DNA of 39,820 nt from DAOUTY01 sp964453665 (GTDB lineage: Bacteria; Chloroflexota; Dehalococcoidia; SZUA-161). Positions 24,798-32,459 of this stretch are shown here, piece after piece (the stretch's first letter is position 1; the number at the start of each line of letters is the position of its first letter). The stretch covers positions 1 through 39,820 of the forward strand of contig CAYVQT010000031.1 in the NCBI GenBank assembly GCA_964453665.1. Reading direction: 5' to 3'. A model generated the notes under the pieces. That model was given only the letters and a program-made list of their open reading frames with translations, did no database searches and had not been told where the DNA came from. A program made the position numbers and the translations under genes.

Positions 24798-25939
24798 TAT
24801 CTGTCGATCTCCCCCATGCATATATCTACACTTCCGAATATAGACATCAGATCACTGATCTTCCAACCGATGCAGAGCTCCCTGATAACCGTCAAGTTCA
24901 ACTGACCTGCGGACCTTATTCTGCATCTATAAGGCGCGATGCTGCCGTCGCTCACCAGGTAGAAGCCCAGAGCGCCCTTCGGAGCTTCGGCGTGGACATA
25001 GACTTCGCCCCTGGGAGGTCGCAGCAGGAGAGGAACCTCGGTGCAGAATGGCCCTGGCGGCAATTTCTCGAACTGCTCAATTGCCTGAGACAGGATCCGC
25101 AGGCTCTGGAGTATCTCTTCAATTCTCTGGCGGTACCTGTCGTAGGTGTCTCCTGAAGCGCGGGTCGGGATGTCGAATTCGAATCTATCATATACGGAGT
25201 AGGTATCATCCTTTCGCAGGTCCCATTTCACTCCGCTGGCCCGTAGCATGGGGCCGCTTACCGAGTTATTGATGGCCATATCGGCGGGCATTATGCCAAT
25301 GCCTACGGCACGAGCCAGCACTATCTCGTTATCTTTGAGCAACTGGTCGTACTCGTCGACGAATCCCGGCATCTGGCGCACGAATTTCTTTACAGCGGGT
25401 AAAAATTCGGGTGGAAAGTCCTGGCTCAAACCGCCGATACGCATATAGTTGTGCGTCAGCCTCTGCCCGCACAGCATGTCAAAGAGATCGAGCAGCTTCT
25501 CACGCTCTCTGTACATGTAAAGCAGCGGAGTCATGAAAGCGCCGAGCTCATTGGTCCAGAAGCCGACACCCATGAGGTGATTGGAGATTCGCATCAGCTC
25601 CAGCAATATCACCCTCATGTACTCGGCACGCTCTGGCACCTCTATTCCCGCGAGTTTCTCCACAGCCATAGCATAAACGTGGTTCTGCGACATGGATGAA
25701 ACGTAGTCAAGGCGGTCTGTAAACGGCATGATTTGGAAGTAGGTTCGCCCCTCGGCGAGCTTCTCAATACCGCGGTGCAAATAACCGAATACTGGCTCGA
25801 TATCTATGATCACTTCGCCGTCAAGGATTGCGCGCAGGCGGAAGACGCCGTGCGTCGATGGATGCGAAGGGCCAAAATTTATGACGAAAGGCTGTGTCTC
25901 GTGCACACCGCTTTCAGGCCCTTGTATTTCAAGCTCCAT
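24797..25939 (-). CDS. nuoD: Complex I 49-kDa-type subunit D
   Basis: 380-aa quinone-site subunit related to NiFe-hydrogenase large subunits. INFGPSHPSTHGVFRL contains the loop with the quinone-binding His; FGYLHRGIEKLAEGRTY, DRLDYVSSMSQNHVYAMAVE, ISNHLMGVG and the terminal GSVDICMGEIDR are all family hallmarks. The hydrogenase metal Cys ligands are absent, as expected. nuoC is a separate gene here, and a radical SAM gene stands between the two, overlapping the nuoD start by 11 nt. Confidence 0.97.
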   Translation of the reverse strand: MELEIQGPESGVHETQPFVINFGPSHPSTHGVFRLRAILDGEVIIDIEPVFGYLHRGIEKLAEGRTYFQIMPFTDRLDYVSSMSQNHVYAMAVEKLAGIEVPERAEYMRVILLELMRISNHLMGVGFWTNELGAFMTPLLYMYREREKLLDLFDMLCGQRLTHNYMRIGGLSQDFPPEFLPAVKKFVRQMPGFVDEYDQLLKDNEIVLARAVGIGIMPADMAINNSVSGPMLRASGVKWDLRKDDTYSVYDRFEFDIPTRASGDTYDRYRQRIEEILQSLRILSQAIEQFEKLPPGPFCTEVPLLLRPPRGEVYVHAEAPKGALGFYLVSDGSIAPYRCRIRSAGQLNLTVIRELCIGWKISDLMSIFGSVDICMGEIDR

Positions 25940-27650
25940 ACCTGTAATCGCCTCCCGTGGTGAATGCCCAGAGTATCCTCGGGGCGTTGCGCATAAAAGA
26001 TGCCGCGGGCCAGTTCATCTCCTTCTTCAGGCATATGGAAGAATTGCTCAGCTCATCCGCTTCGCTCTTCAATGAATTCACTTTGTTTGTGTCAAAGCCG
26101 TGCTCGGATACTATAAGATCGATGGTGTGCATTAACTTGATAGCGTCTCGTGCCCGCGCCTCAACGCCCTTGGCTACCCTGGGCGTAATCAAGCCGAGTT
26201 CCATCTTGAACTGATTGAAAGCTATGCCAGCGTCGTAGGTGCTCATCACTATCTCATCTTTGTTCATCCACTGAGTCTCGTAGTTCAGCATGTACTTCCA
26301 GCTTGGCCTCCTGAGCAGCCTCCGGTGCTCCTCGAGCGTCTGGCAGGACAGCTTGTACCCGTATCTCTCAGGGTCCTCGAAAGCCTTGCTTCCGGGGTCA
26401 ACGAATGGTGCCAGAGGTGATATGAAGGGAACGAGCCTTTTCCCAAAATTCTTGACAAGACCTCTTAGATACGCGGCGTCCTGCATGACCGAGGAGTATG
26501 TCTGCTTAGGCAGCCCGATCATGAAAAAGAGATCAAAACGACGGCACCCGTTATCGAGAGCTGCTTTAATGGTACGCTCGACCTCCTTATTGCTGTATCC
26601 CTTGCCAAAGGCGCGCCGGACATCTTCGTCTGTTGAATCCGGCGACCACTGTATGTTATAGCGCGGGATCGCCCTATCTATTTTCTCGAAGAATTCACTC
26701 GTGGCGGGGGCAAACAGCTCAAGGGCTATCGGGGCCTTCACTTTCGCAGTTTTCAGCGCCCAGAGGAATTCATCGGCGTAATCACCGCCAGGCTGGCGGA
26801 TATCCCCTATTACGAATACAGGGCCGTTAAGATAGCGCTGTATGCTTACTATATCATTGACCAGGAGTTGTGGGCTTCTATAAGCCGTTTTATCGCGGCT
26901 GAAGCTGTGGTTGTAGGCGTACCTGGAGCCTCCGCATGTGACGCAGTCGTAGTTGCAGCCGCGACAGGTCACGGCGCATGTGATGGGATAACGCATCCAG
27001 CTGCCGAAGGGCGTGAGCCCCTTCAGATCGCGGTATTTAAGCACCGACCTGACCGGGTAAGAGTAATCGAGTGGTATCTCATCAAGGTCGTCAGGAACCC
27101 ACGAAAGCGAATTGTGGTGCGCTGTTCCGTTGGAGTCCTTCCAGCTTAAATTCGGGATATCATCCACATCCTGCCCTGCCAGTATATGATTCATCAACTC
27201 AAGCATAGGCTTCTCAGTTGAATCGCCGCTAACGACAAAATCGACCTGGGGATAGCTGATCAGCTCCCGGTGGAAATAGCTTGCTGATAGACCTCCTATG
27301 ATTACGGGGGTCGATGGGTGAAACCTCTTGATGATTCTGGCTAGCTCCAGGCTGCCGTGGGCGTGGGGCAGCCAGTGCAGGTCGATACCGAAGGCGCTCG
27401 CTGACAGCTTCTCGATGTACTGCTCGACATCGAAATTCCGATCCTGCAGCATCCGGTTGGCTATGTTGATAATTCTGGTGTGGACGCCGTGCCTTTCCAG
27501 GAAGGCGCCGATGCTGACCATTCCGATAGGGTACATCTCGAAGATGGGGCTGGACGGAATTACATCGCTGATGGGGCCATACATTATCGCATGTTCCCTA
27601 AAATCGTAGTTGCTGGGAGCATGCAGCATCAATAAATCAGCTTTTGTCAT
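25929..27650 (-). CDS. B12-binding radical SAM protein inserted between nuoC and nuoD
   Basis: 573-aa protein. Residues 1-165 form a B12-binding-like Rossmann domain: PIGMVSIGAFLERHG, then GIDLHWLPHAHGSLELA, and TPVIIGGLSASYF in place of the DxHxxG/SxL/GG pattern. The radical SAM cluster is C232-NYD-C236-VT-C239 within CRGCNYDCVTCGG, with further Cys at 225 and 229. It resembles the Ta0216-type B12/radical SAM family (TIGR04190, named from memory). The family's chemistry is unknown; B12 radical SAM enzymes often methylate unactivated carbons or do ring chemistry. Placement is exact: start 15 nt after nuoC, stop overlapping nuoD by 11 nt. It could modify a complex I subunit, a quinone or a lipid, or only share transcription. 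Confidence 0.88.
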   Translation of the reverse strand: MTKADLLMLHAPSNYDFREHAIMYGPISDVIPSSPIFEMYPIGMVSIGAFLERHGVHTRIINIANRMLQDRNFDVEQYIEKLSASAFGIDLHWLPHAHGSLELARIIKRFHPSTPVIIGGLSASYFHRELISYPQVDFVVSGDSTEKPMLELMNHILAGQDVDDIPNLSWKDSNGTAHHNSLSWVPDDLDEIPLDYSYPVRSVLKYRDLKGLTPFGSWMRYPITCAVTCRGCNYDCVTCGGSRYAYNHSFSRDKTAYRSPQLLVNDIVSIQRYLNGPVFVIGDIRQPGGDYADEFLWALKTAKVKAPIALELFAPATSEFFEKIDRAIPRYNIQWSPDSTDEDVRRAFGKGYSNKEVERTIKAALDNGCRRFDLFFMIGLPKQTYSSVMQDAAYLRGLVKNFGKRLVPFISPLAPFVDPGSKAFEDPERYGYKLSCQTLEEHRRLLRRPSWKYMLNYETQWMNKDEIVMSTYDAGIAFNQFKMELGLITPRVAKGVEARARDAIKLMHTIDLIVSEHGFDTNKVNSLKSEADELSNSSICLKKEMNWPAASFMRNAPRILWAFTTGGDYRYGA

Positions 27651-27665
27651 ATCTCTTTGAGCTTT

Positions 27666-28106
27666 CTAAAGGAAATCCCCCCGCAGCGGGTGTCCCTCGA
27701 AGCCCTCCCATAATAATATTCGCTTCAGGTTAGGATGGCCTTCAAAGCGTATACCGAAGAGATCCCAGACTTCTCTCTCCTGGAAGTCGGCACCTGCCCA
27801 GATATTGGTAACGGATGGTACTACGGGATTTTCGCGGTCATGGAGCCTGGTCTTTAGTACGAGACTGTGATTGTGCTGCAAAGAGACCAGATGGTAGACT
27901 ACTTCAAAGTAGTCAAGATAGTCGACCGCTGTGAGGTTGTCTATATAGTCGAATTCCAGACCGGGGGTCTGGTTAAGGAAACTGCACGCTTGTGAAATGG
28001 ATTTAGGTTCTACGAAAACCGAAGTGTCGTCGTATTCCACCACTGCTTGGGGAAGCTGCGCCCCTATCTTCTCTGCAGCTTCATTTCCTGCCAAAGGCTT
28101 AGTCAT
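27666..28106 (-). CDS. nuoC: Complex I 30-kDa-type subunit C
   Basis: 146-aa peripheral subunit. The C-terminal family signature is clear: GADFQEREVWDLFGIRFEGH followed by PNLKRILLWEGFEGHPLRGDF in the usual position. The mid-part has FDYIDNLTAVDYLDYFEVVYHL. A separate NuoC, not the NuoCD fusion of enterobacteria. 24 nt separate it from the upstream 59-aa gene. Confidence 0.96.
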   Translation of the reverse strand: MTKPLAGNEAAEKIGAQLPQAVVEYDDTSVFVEPKSISQACSFLNQTPGLEFDYIDNLTAVDYLDYFEVVYHLVSLQHNHSLVLKTRLHDRENPVVPSVTNIWAGADFQEREVWDLFGIRFEGHPNLKRILLWEGFEGHPLRGDFL

Positions 28107-28130
28107 CTTGCTATTCGACGTCTCCAGACC

Positions 28131-28310
28131 CTAAAGCTTCTCCAGTTCGCTCTCGGGGAAGGCCATCCGGTATCCTGTTTTATCGGCCTTAATTATTATC
28201 CAGCCTTTCGGGTCTTCCTTTACCTCTACCACTTCCCCTTCCCACCCGCTCAAGGTGTAGTTCGGTCTCTCCTTAACTCTGATCCTGTTTCCAATCTGCA
28301 ATTCGGCCAT
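28131..28310 (-). CDS. 59-aa SH3/KOW-like protein, NdhS-like, between nuoB and nuoC
   Basis: Short gene read directly from the minus strand: ATG at 28310, TAG at 28133-28131. Its ATG overlaps the nuoB stop as TAATG, with GGAG 6 nt upstream. The protein is a small beta barrel by pattern: IGNRIRVKE, then YTLSGWEGEVVEV, GWIIIKAD, and a closing AFPESELEKL. This order (G-x-x-I-R-V, Y-x-x-G-W-E-G-x-V, charged turn, F-x-x-S-E-L-E) is close to cyanobacterial/plastid NdhS, the SH3-like subunit that binds ferredoxin on complex I, and more loosely to NdhO and KOW domains. The complex here lacks nuoEFG, so a ferredoxin-docking role is attractive, but a 59-residue match by eye is weak evidence. That the gene is real is much surer than its function. 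Confidence 0.8.
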   Translation of the reverse strand: MAELQIGNRIRVKERPNYTLSGWEGEVVEVKEDPKGWIIIKADKTGYRMAFPESELEKL

Positions 28311-28915
28311 TACTTGCTCCTGGCTATGCTGTCTTGAGATATCTTCTCGTGCAGCATTATGATTCCCTTCAGAAGGCCTTCAGGTCGCGGCGGACATCCA
28401 GGGATGTAGACGTCTACCGGTAGTATTCGGTTCACGCCTGGAACGACACTGTAGGAATCAGCGAACGGGCCGCCGCTTATGGCGCAGGATCCCATTGCAA
28501 TCACCCACTTGGGCTCGGCCATCTGATCGTATATAAGCTTAACCGCCGCCGCCATTTTCCATGTCAGCGTGCCTGAGATGATCAGGAGATCCGCCTGCCT
28601 TGGCGACGCGCGCGCGATTTCCATACCGAAGCGGGCAAAATCGAAGCGCAGCCCCATAGTGGCAATCATCTCGTATGCGCAGCAGGCAAGGCCGAACATC
28701 ATCGGCCACGTGGAATAGCGACGTCCCCAGTTAAGCAAGGCGTCCAGACTGGTGGTCAGCACGCCGCGCTGGAGTTCTTCGTCTAGCCACTTATCTGGAT
28801 CGGGTATTGGCGTTTGTGAAGCTGATATCAACTCATTGATTGTACGGCCTTCATCGATATCACACGCTAACGGATCGTAAACCGGTAATATTTCCACGCC
28901 CTTTCCTATTTCCAT
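28310..28915 (-). CDS. nuoB: Complex I subunit B, cluster N2
   Basis: 201-aa subunit holding the terminal [4Fe-4S] cluster N2. The four ligands are the tandem C78-C79 (GLACCAYEM), C144 (MGSCAISGG) and C174 (IPGCPPRPEG). The core begins near residue 51 (GVLTTSLDALLNWGR); the preceding 50 residues are a longer acidic N-terminal extension. ATG 28915 lies 10 nt inside the end of nuoA, with an AAGGT ribosome site there. Confidence 0.97.
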   Translation of the reverse strand: MEIGKGVEILPVYDPLACDIDEGRTINELISASQTPIPDPDKWLDEELQRGVLTTSLDALLNWGRRYSTWPMMFGLACCAYEMIATMGLRFDFARFGMEIARASPRQADLLIISGTLTWKMAAAVKLIYDQMAEPKWVIAMGSCAISGGPFADSYSVVPGVNRILPVDVYIPGCPPRPEGLLKGIIMLHEKISQDSIARSK

Positions 28916-29349
28916 TCCAGTACCTTCTTTCGCCAGGCATACACAAGGCCAATGACAAGAATGAAGATAAAAACGAGCATCTCAATGAAACCGTAAAGCT
29001 TGAGTTGCTTGAATTGCACAGCCCAGGGGAAAAGAAACACAGCTTCAATATCGAAGACAACGAACAGGAGAGCGAAGAAGTAATATCGGAAATTGAATTG
29101 AATCCAAGAGGTGCCTATGGTTTCCATCCCGCACTCGTAGGTTTTCCCTTTGCGGTTCTCTGGGTCGGGTCTCTTGGATTTGTAACTTAGGGCCTTGGCC
29201 ATAAGCAGCATCAAAACAGGTACTGCAATGGCCGCAAGGAGCAGTATGGCTATGTAACCGTAATTAGCCAGCAAGCGCTCTAAACCTCTTATCCACTGGT
29301 CGCTGAATATAATACCATAGGCAGTCGGGCCGTTGCAATAGGTTATCAT
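28906..29349 (-). CDS. nuoA: Complex I subunit A
   Basis: 147-aa, three-helix membrane subunit and first gene of the operon. The loop YECGMETIG carries the conserved quinone-site Cys, followed by FNFRYYFFALLFVVFDIEAVFLFPWA with the conserved Asp/Glu pair, given here in shortened form. ATG 29349 has no obvious ribosome site. An extra 25 residues precede the first helix. No convincing promoter could be placed in the 88 nt between it and the divergent PHP gene. Confidence 0.95.
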   Translation of the reverse strand: MITYCNGPTAYGIIFSDQWIRGLERLLANYGYIAILLLAAIAVPVLMLLMAKALSYKSKRPDPENRKGKTYECGMETIGTSWIQFNFRYYFFALLFVVFDIEAVFLFPWAVQFKQLKLYGFIEMLVFIFILVIGLVYAWRKKVLEWK

Positions 29350-29390
29350 GTCGTATTTTTAAAAAGTGCGGGTAATGCCATAATTCGTGG

Positions 29391-29418
29391 TTACACTCCA
29401 CACGTTACAGGTTATAAT
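29391..29418 (+). promoter_or_regulatory. Promoter for the PHP-domain gene
   Basis: TTACAC (29391-29396), 16-bp spacer, TATAAT (29413-29418), 19 nt upstream of the ATG at 29438. A perfect -10 with an acceptable -35; leader of about 12 nt. Confidence 0.55.
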
Positions 29419-29437
29419 GTTAAGGGCTGGTTAATAA

Positions 29438-30061
29438 ATGATTATCGATCTTCATATGCATACCTGGCCATATTCAGATGACAGCGACCTGAAACCCGAG
29501 GAATTGATTAAACTGGCGAAGAGTTCGGGACTCGACGGCATTTGCTTCACTGAGCACGATTGGCACTGGAAACAGGAGGACATAGACCGCCTTAGCCGAG
29601 AACAGGATTTCCCGGTCTTTCGTGGGATGGAGATAAGCTCTGAGGAGGGACACATTCTGGTTTTTGGGCTTGACGAATACAGGTTCGGCATGCATCACGC
29701 CGAATTTATCAGACAGCTGGTGGATGAGGTCGGTGGTGTCATCGTCCTGGCACATCCTTATAGGAGGCAGGTTAAATATAACTCCAACCCGGATCAGCTA
29801 TTAGATGCGGTCTGTAAGGAGCGAAGCTTCGGTCTTGTCGATGCTGTCGAGATACTGAACGGCCGGTCTAATGACAAGGAGAATGACTTCGCTCAGAAGA
29901 TTTGTCGCAGGCTGCACCTGAAAGGGGTAGGCGGCAGTGATGCCCATGCTGCATCAGACATACCGTCGTGCGCCACCGATTTTGAAAAAAGGATTGCAAA
30001 CGTTGAGGAGCTGGTTGCTGAAATCAAAGCGGGGCGCTTCAGGGCAATAGACCTGCGATAG
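29438..30061 (+). CDS. PHP-domain metal-dependent phosphoesterase
   Basis: 207-aa single PHP domain. All four family motifs are visible: DLHMHTWPYSDD at the N terminus, CFTEHDW, GMEISSEEGHILVFG and AHPYRR, and finally GVGGSDAHAASDI, supplying the His/Asp ligands of a trinuclear metal centre. Stand-alone members include nucleotide phosphatases and 5'-3' oligonucleotide exonucleases (RNase AM type), so a phosphoesterase is safe but the substrate is not. It stands alone on the plus strand, divergent from the nuo operon and convergent with holA. Confidence 0.88.
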   Translation: MIIDLHMHTWPYSDDSDLKPEELIKLAKSSGLDGICFTEHDWHWKQEDIDRLSREQDFPVFRGMEISSEEGHILVFGLDEYRFGMHHAEFIRQLVDEVGGVIVLAHPYRRQVKYNSNPDQLLDAVCKERSFGLVDAVEILNGRSNDKENDFAQKICRRLHLKGVGGSDAHAASDIPSCATDFEKRIANVEELVAEIKAGRFRAIDLR

Positions 30062-30148
30062 TTTAAGCCGGCATCGGTGTTGTATTCGAAGTATTTTTCA
30101 TGGGTGAACTCGCTTTAATTGCTGCGCTTTTAGCAGATCCGAACCAGT

Positions 30149-31159
30149 CTATATAGGTTCTCCGCATAGCTCGCTGATAAGAAGATCGAGGGAAAGCTCA
30201 CCCTTATCCCCTTTGAATCTGCCTGTTTTTATAGAGATGTCCGTATCGAGCAATTTGCGGTAAATGCTCCTGAGCTGGTCCATAGGGTGCGCTTTAGCCT
30301 GCTCCAGGGTCTTGCGCAAAACAAAATCATGACCTATCCCCAGGGCAAGCTTGATCTCAGAGGCTTTGCGCCTTTGTTGTAGAAGGTCTTTAGCCTGTAT
30401 AACGAGGCGGAATTGGCGGGTAATCATGAACAATAGATACGGAGGCGCTTCACCTTCGTCCTCCAGCCGGTGCAGGAATTTGATTGCTGCGACCGTACGT
30501 CGTTCAAGAATGGCGTCGACCATGGGAAAGACCGTGAACTGCCTCGCTTCGGTTACCAGAGATTCAATATCGTTCTTCTCTATCGTTCTTCCCAAAGCAT
30601 AGAGGCAGAGCTTGTCGATTTCATTGGATAGGAGCCAGAGGTTACCACCGACAAGATTGGCAAGCAGCTTGACAGCGGATGGGGATATACTGCTGCCACA
30701 TTTCTTTGCTCTGATTCTCATCCAGTTGTGTAACTGGTCACCACTGAGGGCTTTGAACTCCCTTGCATCTGCCTGCGGGGAGAGCTTTTTGAGGAGGGGG
30801 TTACTTCTCTCGATCTTCCTGTCGATAAGCACTAAGACAGTGCTCTCTGGCATTCGCTTGACATATTCGCTGATGGAAGGCCAGCCGGAATCCTTGGTTT
30901 TAAGAGAGCGTTTTCCTTTGCCCTGTTGCTCAAAGAGGCCGAGCAGACCTTCCACGATTACAAGGCGATTTGGTGCCAGAAAAGGCACGGTATCACAAGT
31001 GGCCATTAGCTGTTCAGGGGTAGTGTTCTGCCCCTGGAGGACGGTGGTGTTGGTGGCAACCATTGCTTCGTCCCCCAGACCTTCCCTGATCTCGTTCAAG
31101 GACTCTTTAAGGGAGAAATCGTCCTCACCGTATAGTATATAAAGCAATCCGGCCTCCAT
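30149..31159 (-). CDS. holA: DNA polymerase III delta subunit
   Basis: 336-aa clamp-loader subunit. The opening LYILYGEDDFSLKESLNEIREGL, the PFLAPNRLVIVEGLLGLF stretch, LLANLVGGNLWLLSNEIDKLCLY (domain II) and the final MDQLRSIYRKLLDTDISIKTGR are typical of HolA. It works with the DnaX protein encoded 14 kb away in this window. Shares a compact divergent promoter region with ychF; its 5' leader would be about 45 nt without a clear ribosome site. Confidence 0.93.
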   Translation of the reverse strand: MEAGLLYILYGEDDFSLKESLNEIREGLGDEAMVATNTTVLQGQNTTPEQLMATCDTVPFLAPNRLVIVEGLLGLFEQQGKGKRSLKTKDSGWPSISEYVKRMPESTVLVLIDRKIERSNPLLKKLSPQADAREFKALSGDQLHNWMRIRAKKCGSSISPSAVKLLANLVGGNLWLLSNEIDKLCLYALGRTIEKNDIESLVTEARQFTVFPMVDAILERRTVAAIKFLHRLEDEGEAPPYLLFMITRQFRLVIQAKDLLQQRRKASEIKLALGIGHDFVLRKTLEQAKAHPMDQLRSIYRKLLDTDISIKTGRFKGDKGELSLDLLISELCGEPI

Positions 31160-31208
31160 GCATTCTTAAATTTAGCAAATTCCGGGTTCTCGTATGGACT
31201 GGCTGGAG

Positions 31209-31241
31209 TATAATTATAGCATCTCACTACGGATGTTTGAA
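31209..31241. promoter_or_regulatory. Overlapping divergent promoters for holA and ychF
   Basis: The 10-bp palindrome TATAATTATA at 31209-31218 contains a perfect TATAAT on both strands. The minus-strand box (31218-31213) is paired at 17 bp with TTCAAA (31241-31236), pointing to holA. The plus-strand box (31209-31214) points to ychF, with only a poor -35 (TTCTCG at 31187). Because the boxes overlap, the two directions should compete for polymerase. Confidence 0.45.
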
Positions 31242-31318
31242 ACGGCGGTCAAACCACAGGGCATGACGAACAGTTCTATGCCTGCTTGCTCTTTTCCCGG
31301 TTAACTGAGGTCTATTTC

Positions 31319-32419
31319 ATGGAGATTGGAATCATCGGTCTGCCCAAAAGCGGCAAAACAACTGTGTTCAATGCCCTTACAAGAGGTGAGGCGCAAACAG
31401 GGGCATACTCTTCCGCAGCCGTGACTCCTAACATCGGCGTGGTCAAGGTCCCGGACCCCAGGTTGGATAAGCTTACGGAAATCCTCAAGCCAAAGCGTAC
31501 GGTTCCCGCCGAGGTTACGTATATAGATATAGCTGCTCCTGCCAAAGGGTTTGGCAAAGGAGAGGGCCCGGGAGGGCAGTTTCTCGCCCATCTCAGCAAG
31601 GTGGACGCTCTGGCGCATGTTGTCCGCGTATTCGAGGACGAGAAAGTGCCGCATGCTGAAGGAAGCGTGAATGCGGATCGTGATATAGAAGCTATGAACC
31701 TTGAACTCGCCTTCTCCGATATGGGTATCATCGAAAGGAGGCTGGAGCGCTTAAAGGCTTCATTAAAAGGGGCCAAACAGCAGGAGAAGGAGCTGATCTT
31801 CAAAGAACAGGCCTTGTTGACGAAGGTAAGGTCCGCTATCGAGTCGGATTTACCTATCAGGGAGCAAGACCTCTCCGGGCAGGAGGTTAAGGAGCTCGAA
31901 AACTTCCAGTTTCTCACTGCCAAGCCTATGTTGCTGCTGCTCAACATCGGTGAAGACCAGATTCCGGAGGCTGACTCTCTTGATGCTGAGTTTGGTGGCA
32001 GATACAGGAGACCTAACTGCGAGGTTGCTGTCCTCAGTGGTCAGATTGAAATGGAGTTAACGCAACTCGGCGATGCCGAAGCTCAAGAATTTCGCGCCAG
32101 CATGGACCTGGGTGAATCAGGGCTTGACCGGATGATACGACTCTCATACAGTCTTCTGGGTTTAATCTCATTTTTCACGACTGCTTCCGATGAGGTTAAA
32201 GCCTGGACTATACGACGTAATACCATAGCCCAGAAGGTGGCGGGCAAGGTGCATACCGATATGGAGAGGGGCTTTATCAGGGCGGAGGTTATCGGGTTCG
32301 ATGACCTTGTAGAATGCGGCAGCCTTGCCGAAGCGCGGAAACATGGCCTGCTGCGCCTGGAGGGTAAGAACTACATTGTGCAGGATGGCGACGTGATGAC
32401 CATCCTGTTCAACGTCTGA
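31319..32419 (+). CDS. ychF: YchF/OLA1 family translation-associated GTPase/ATPase
   Basis: 366-aa Obg-family nucleotidase that binds ribosomes and prefers ATP. P-loop GLPKSGKTTVFNALT at 7-21, the G3 region YIDIAAPAKGFGKGEGPGGQFL, a coiled-coil hairpin (about 120-165), and the G4 position NIGED, the non-canonical NxxE form that explains ATP preference in the family. The C terminus is a TGS domain (FTTASDEVKAWTIRRN to the end). The frame is open from a TTG at 31286 but the ATG at 31319 has a GAGG site 8 nt upstream and matches the family start. Confidence 0.95.
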   Translation: MEIGIIGLPKSGKTTVFNALTRGEAQTGAYSSAAVTPNIGVVKVPDPRLDKLTEILKPKRTVPAEVTYIDIAAPAKGFGKGEGPGGQFLAHLSKVDALAHVVRVFEDEKVPHAEGSVNADRDIEAMNLELAFSDMGIIERRLERLKASLKGAKQQEKELIFKEQALLTKVRSAIESDLPIREQDLSGQEVKELENFQFLTAKPMLLLLNIGEDQIPEADSLDAEFGGRYRRPNCEVAVLSGQIEMELTQLGDAEAQEFRASMDLGESGLDRMIRLSYSLLGLISFFTTASDEVKAWTIRRNTIAQKVAGKVHTDMERGFIRAEVIGFDDLVECGSLAEARKHGLLRLEGKNYIVQDGDVMTILFNV

Positions 32420-32459
32420 CTTTTAGCCTTTCTTGCTGCTCAAGATGAGAGGCGGGCCT

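Noticed and set aside
32443..32457. Short GAGGC/GCCTC palindrome between ychF and the lipoprotein gene as a terminator
   Set aside because: The loop would be only about 2-4 nt and no T-tract follows on either strand.
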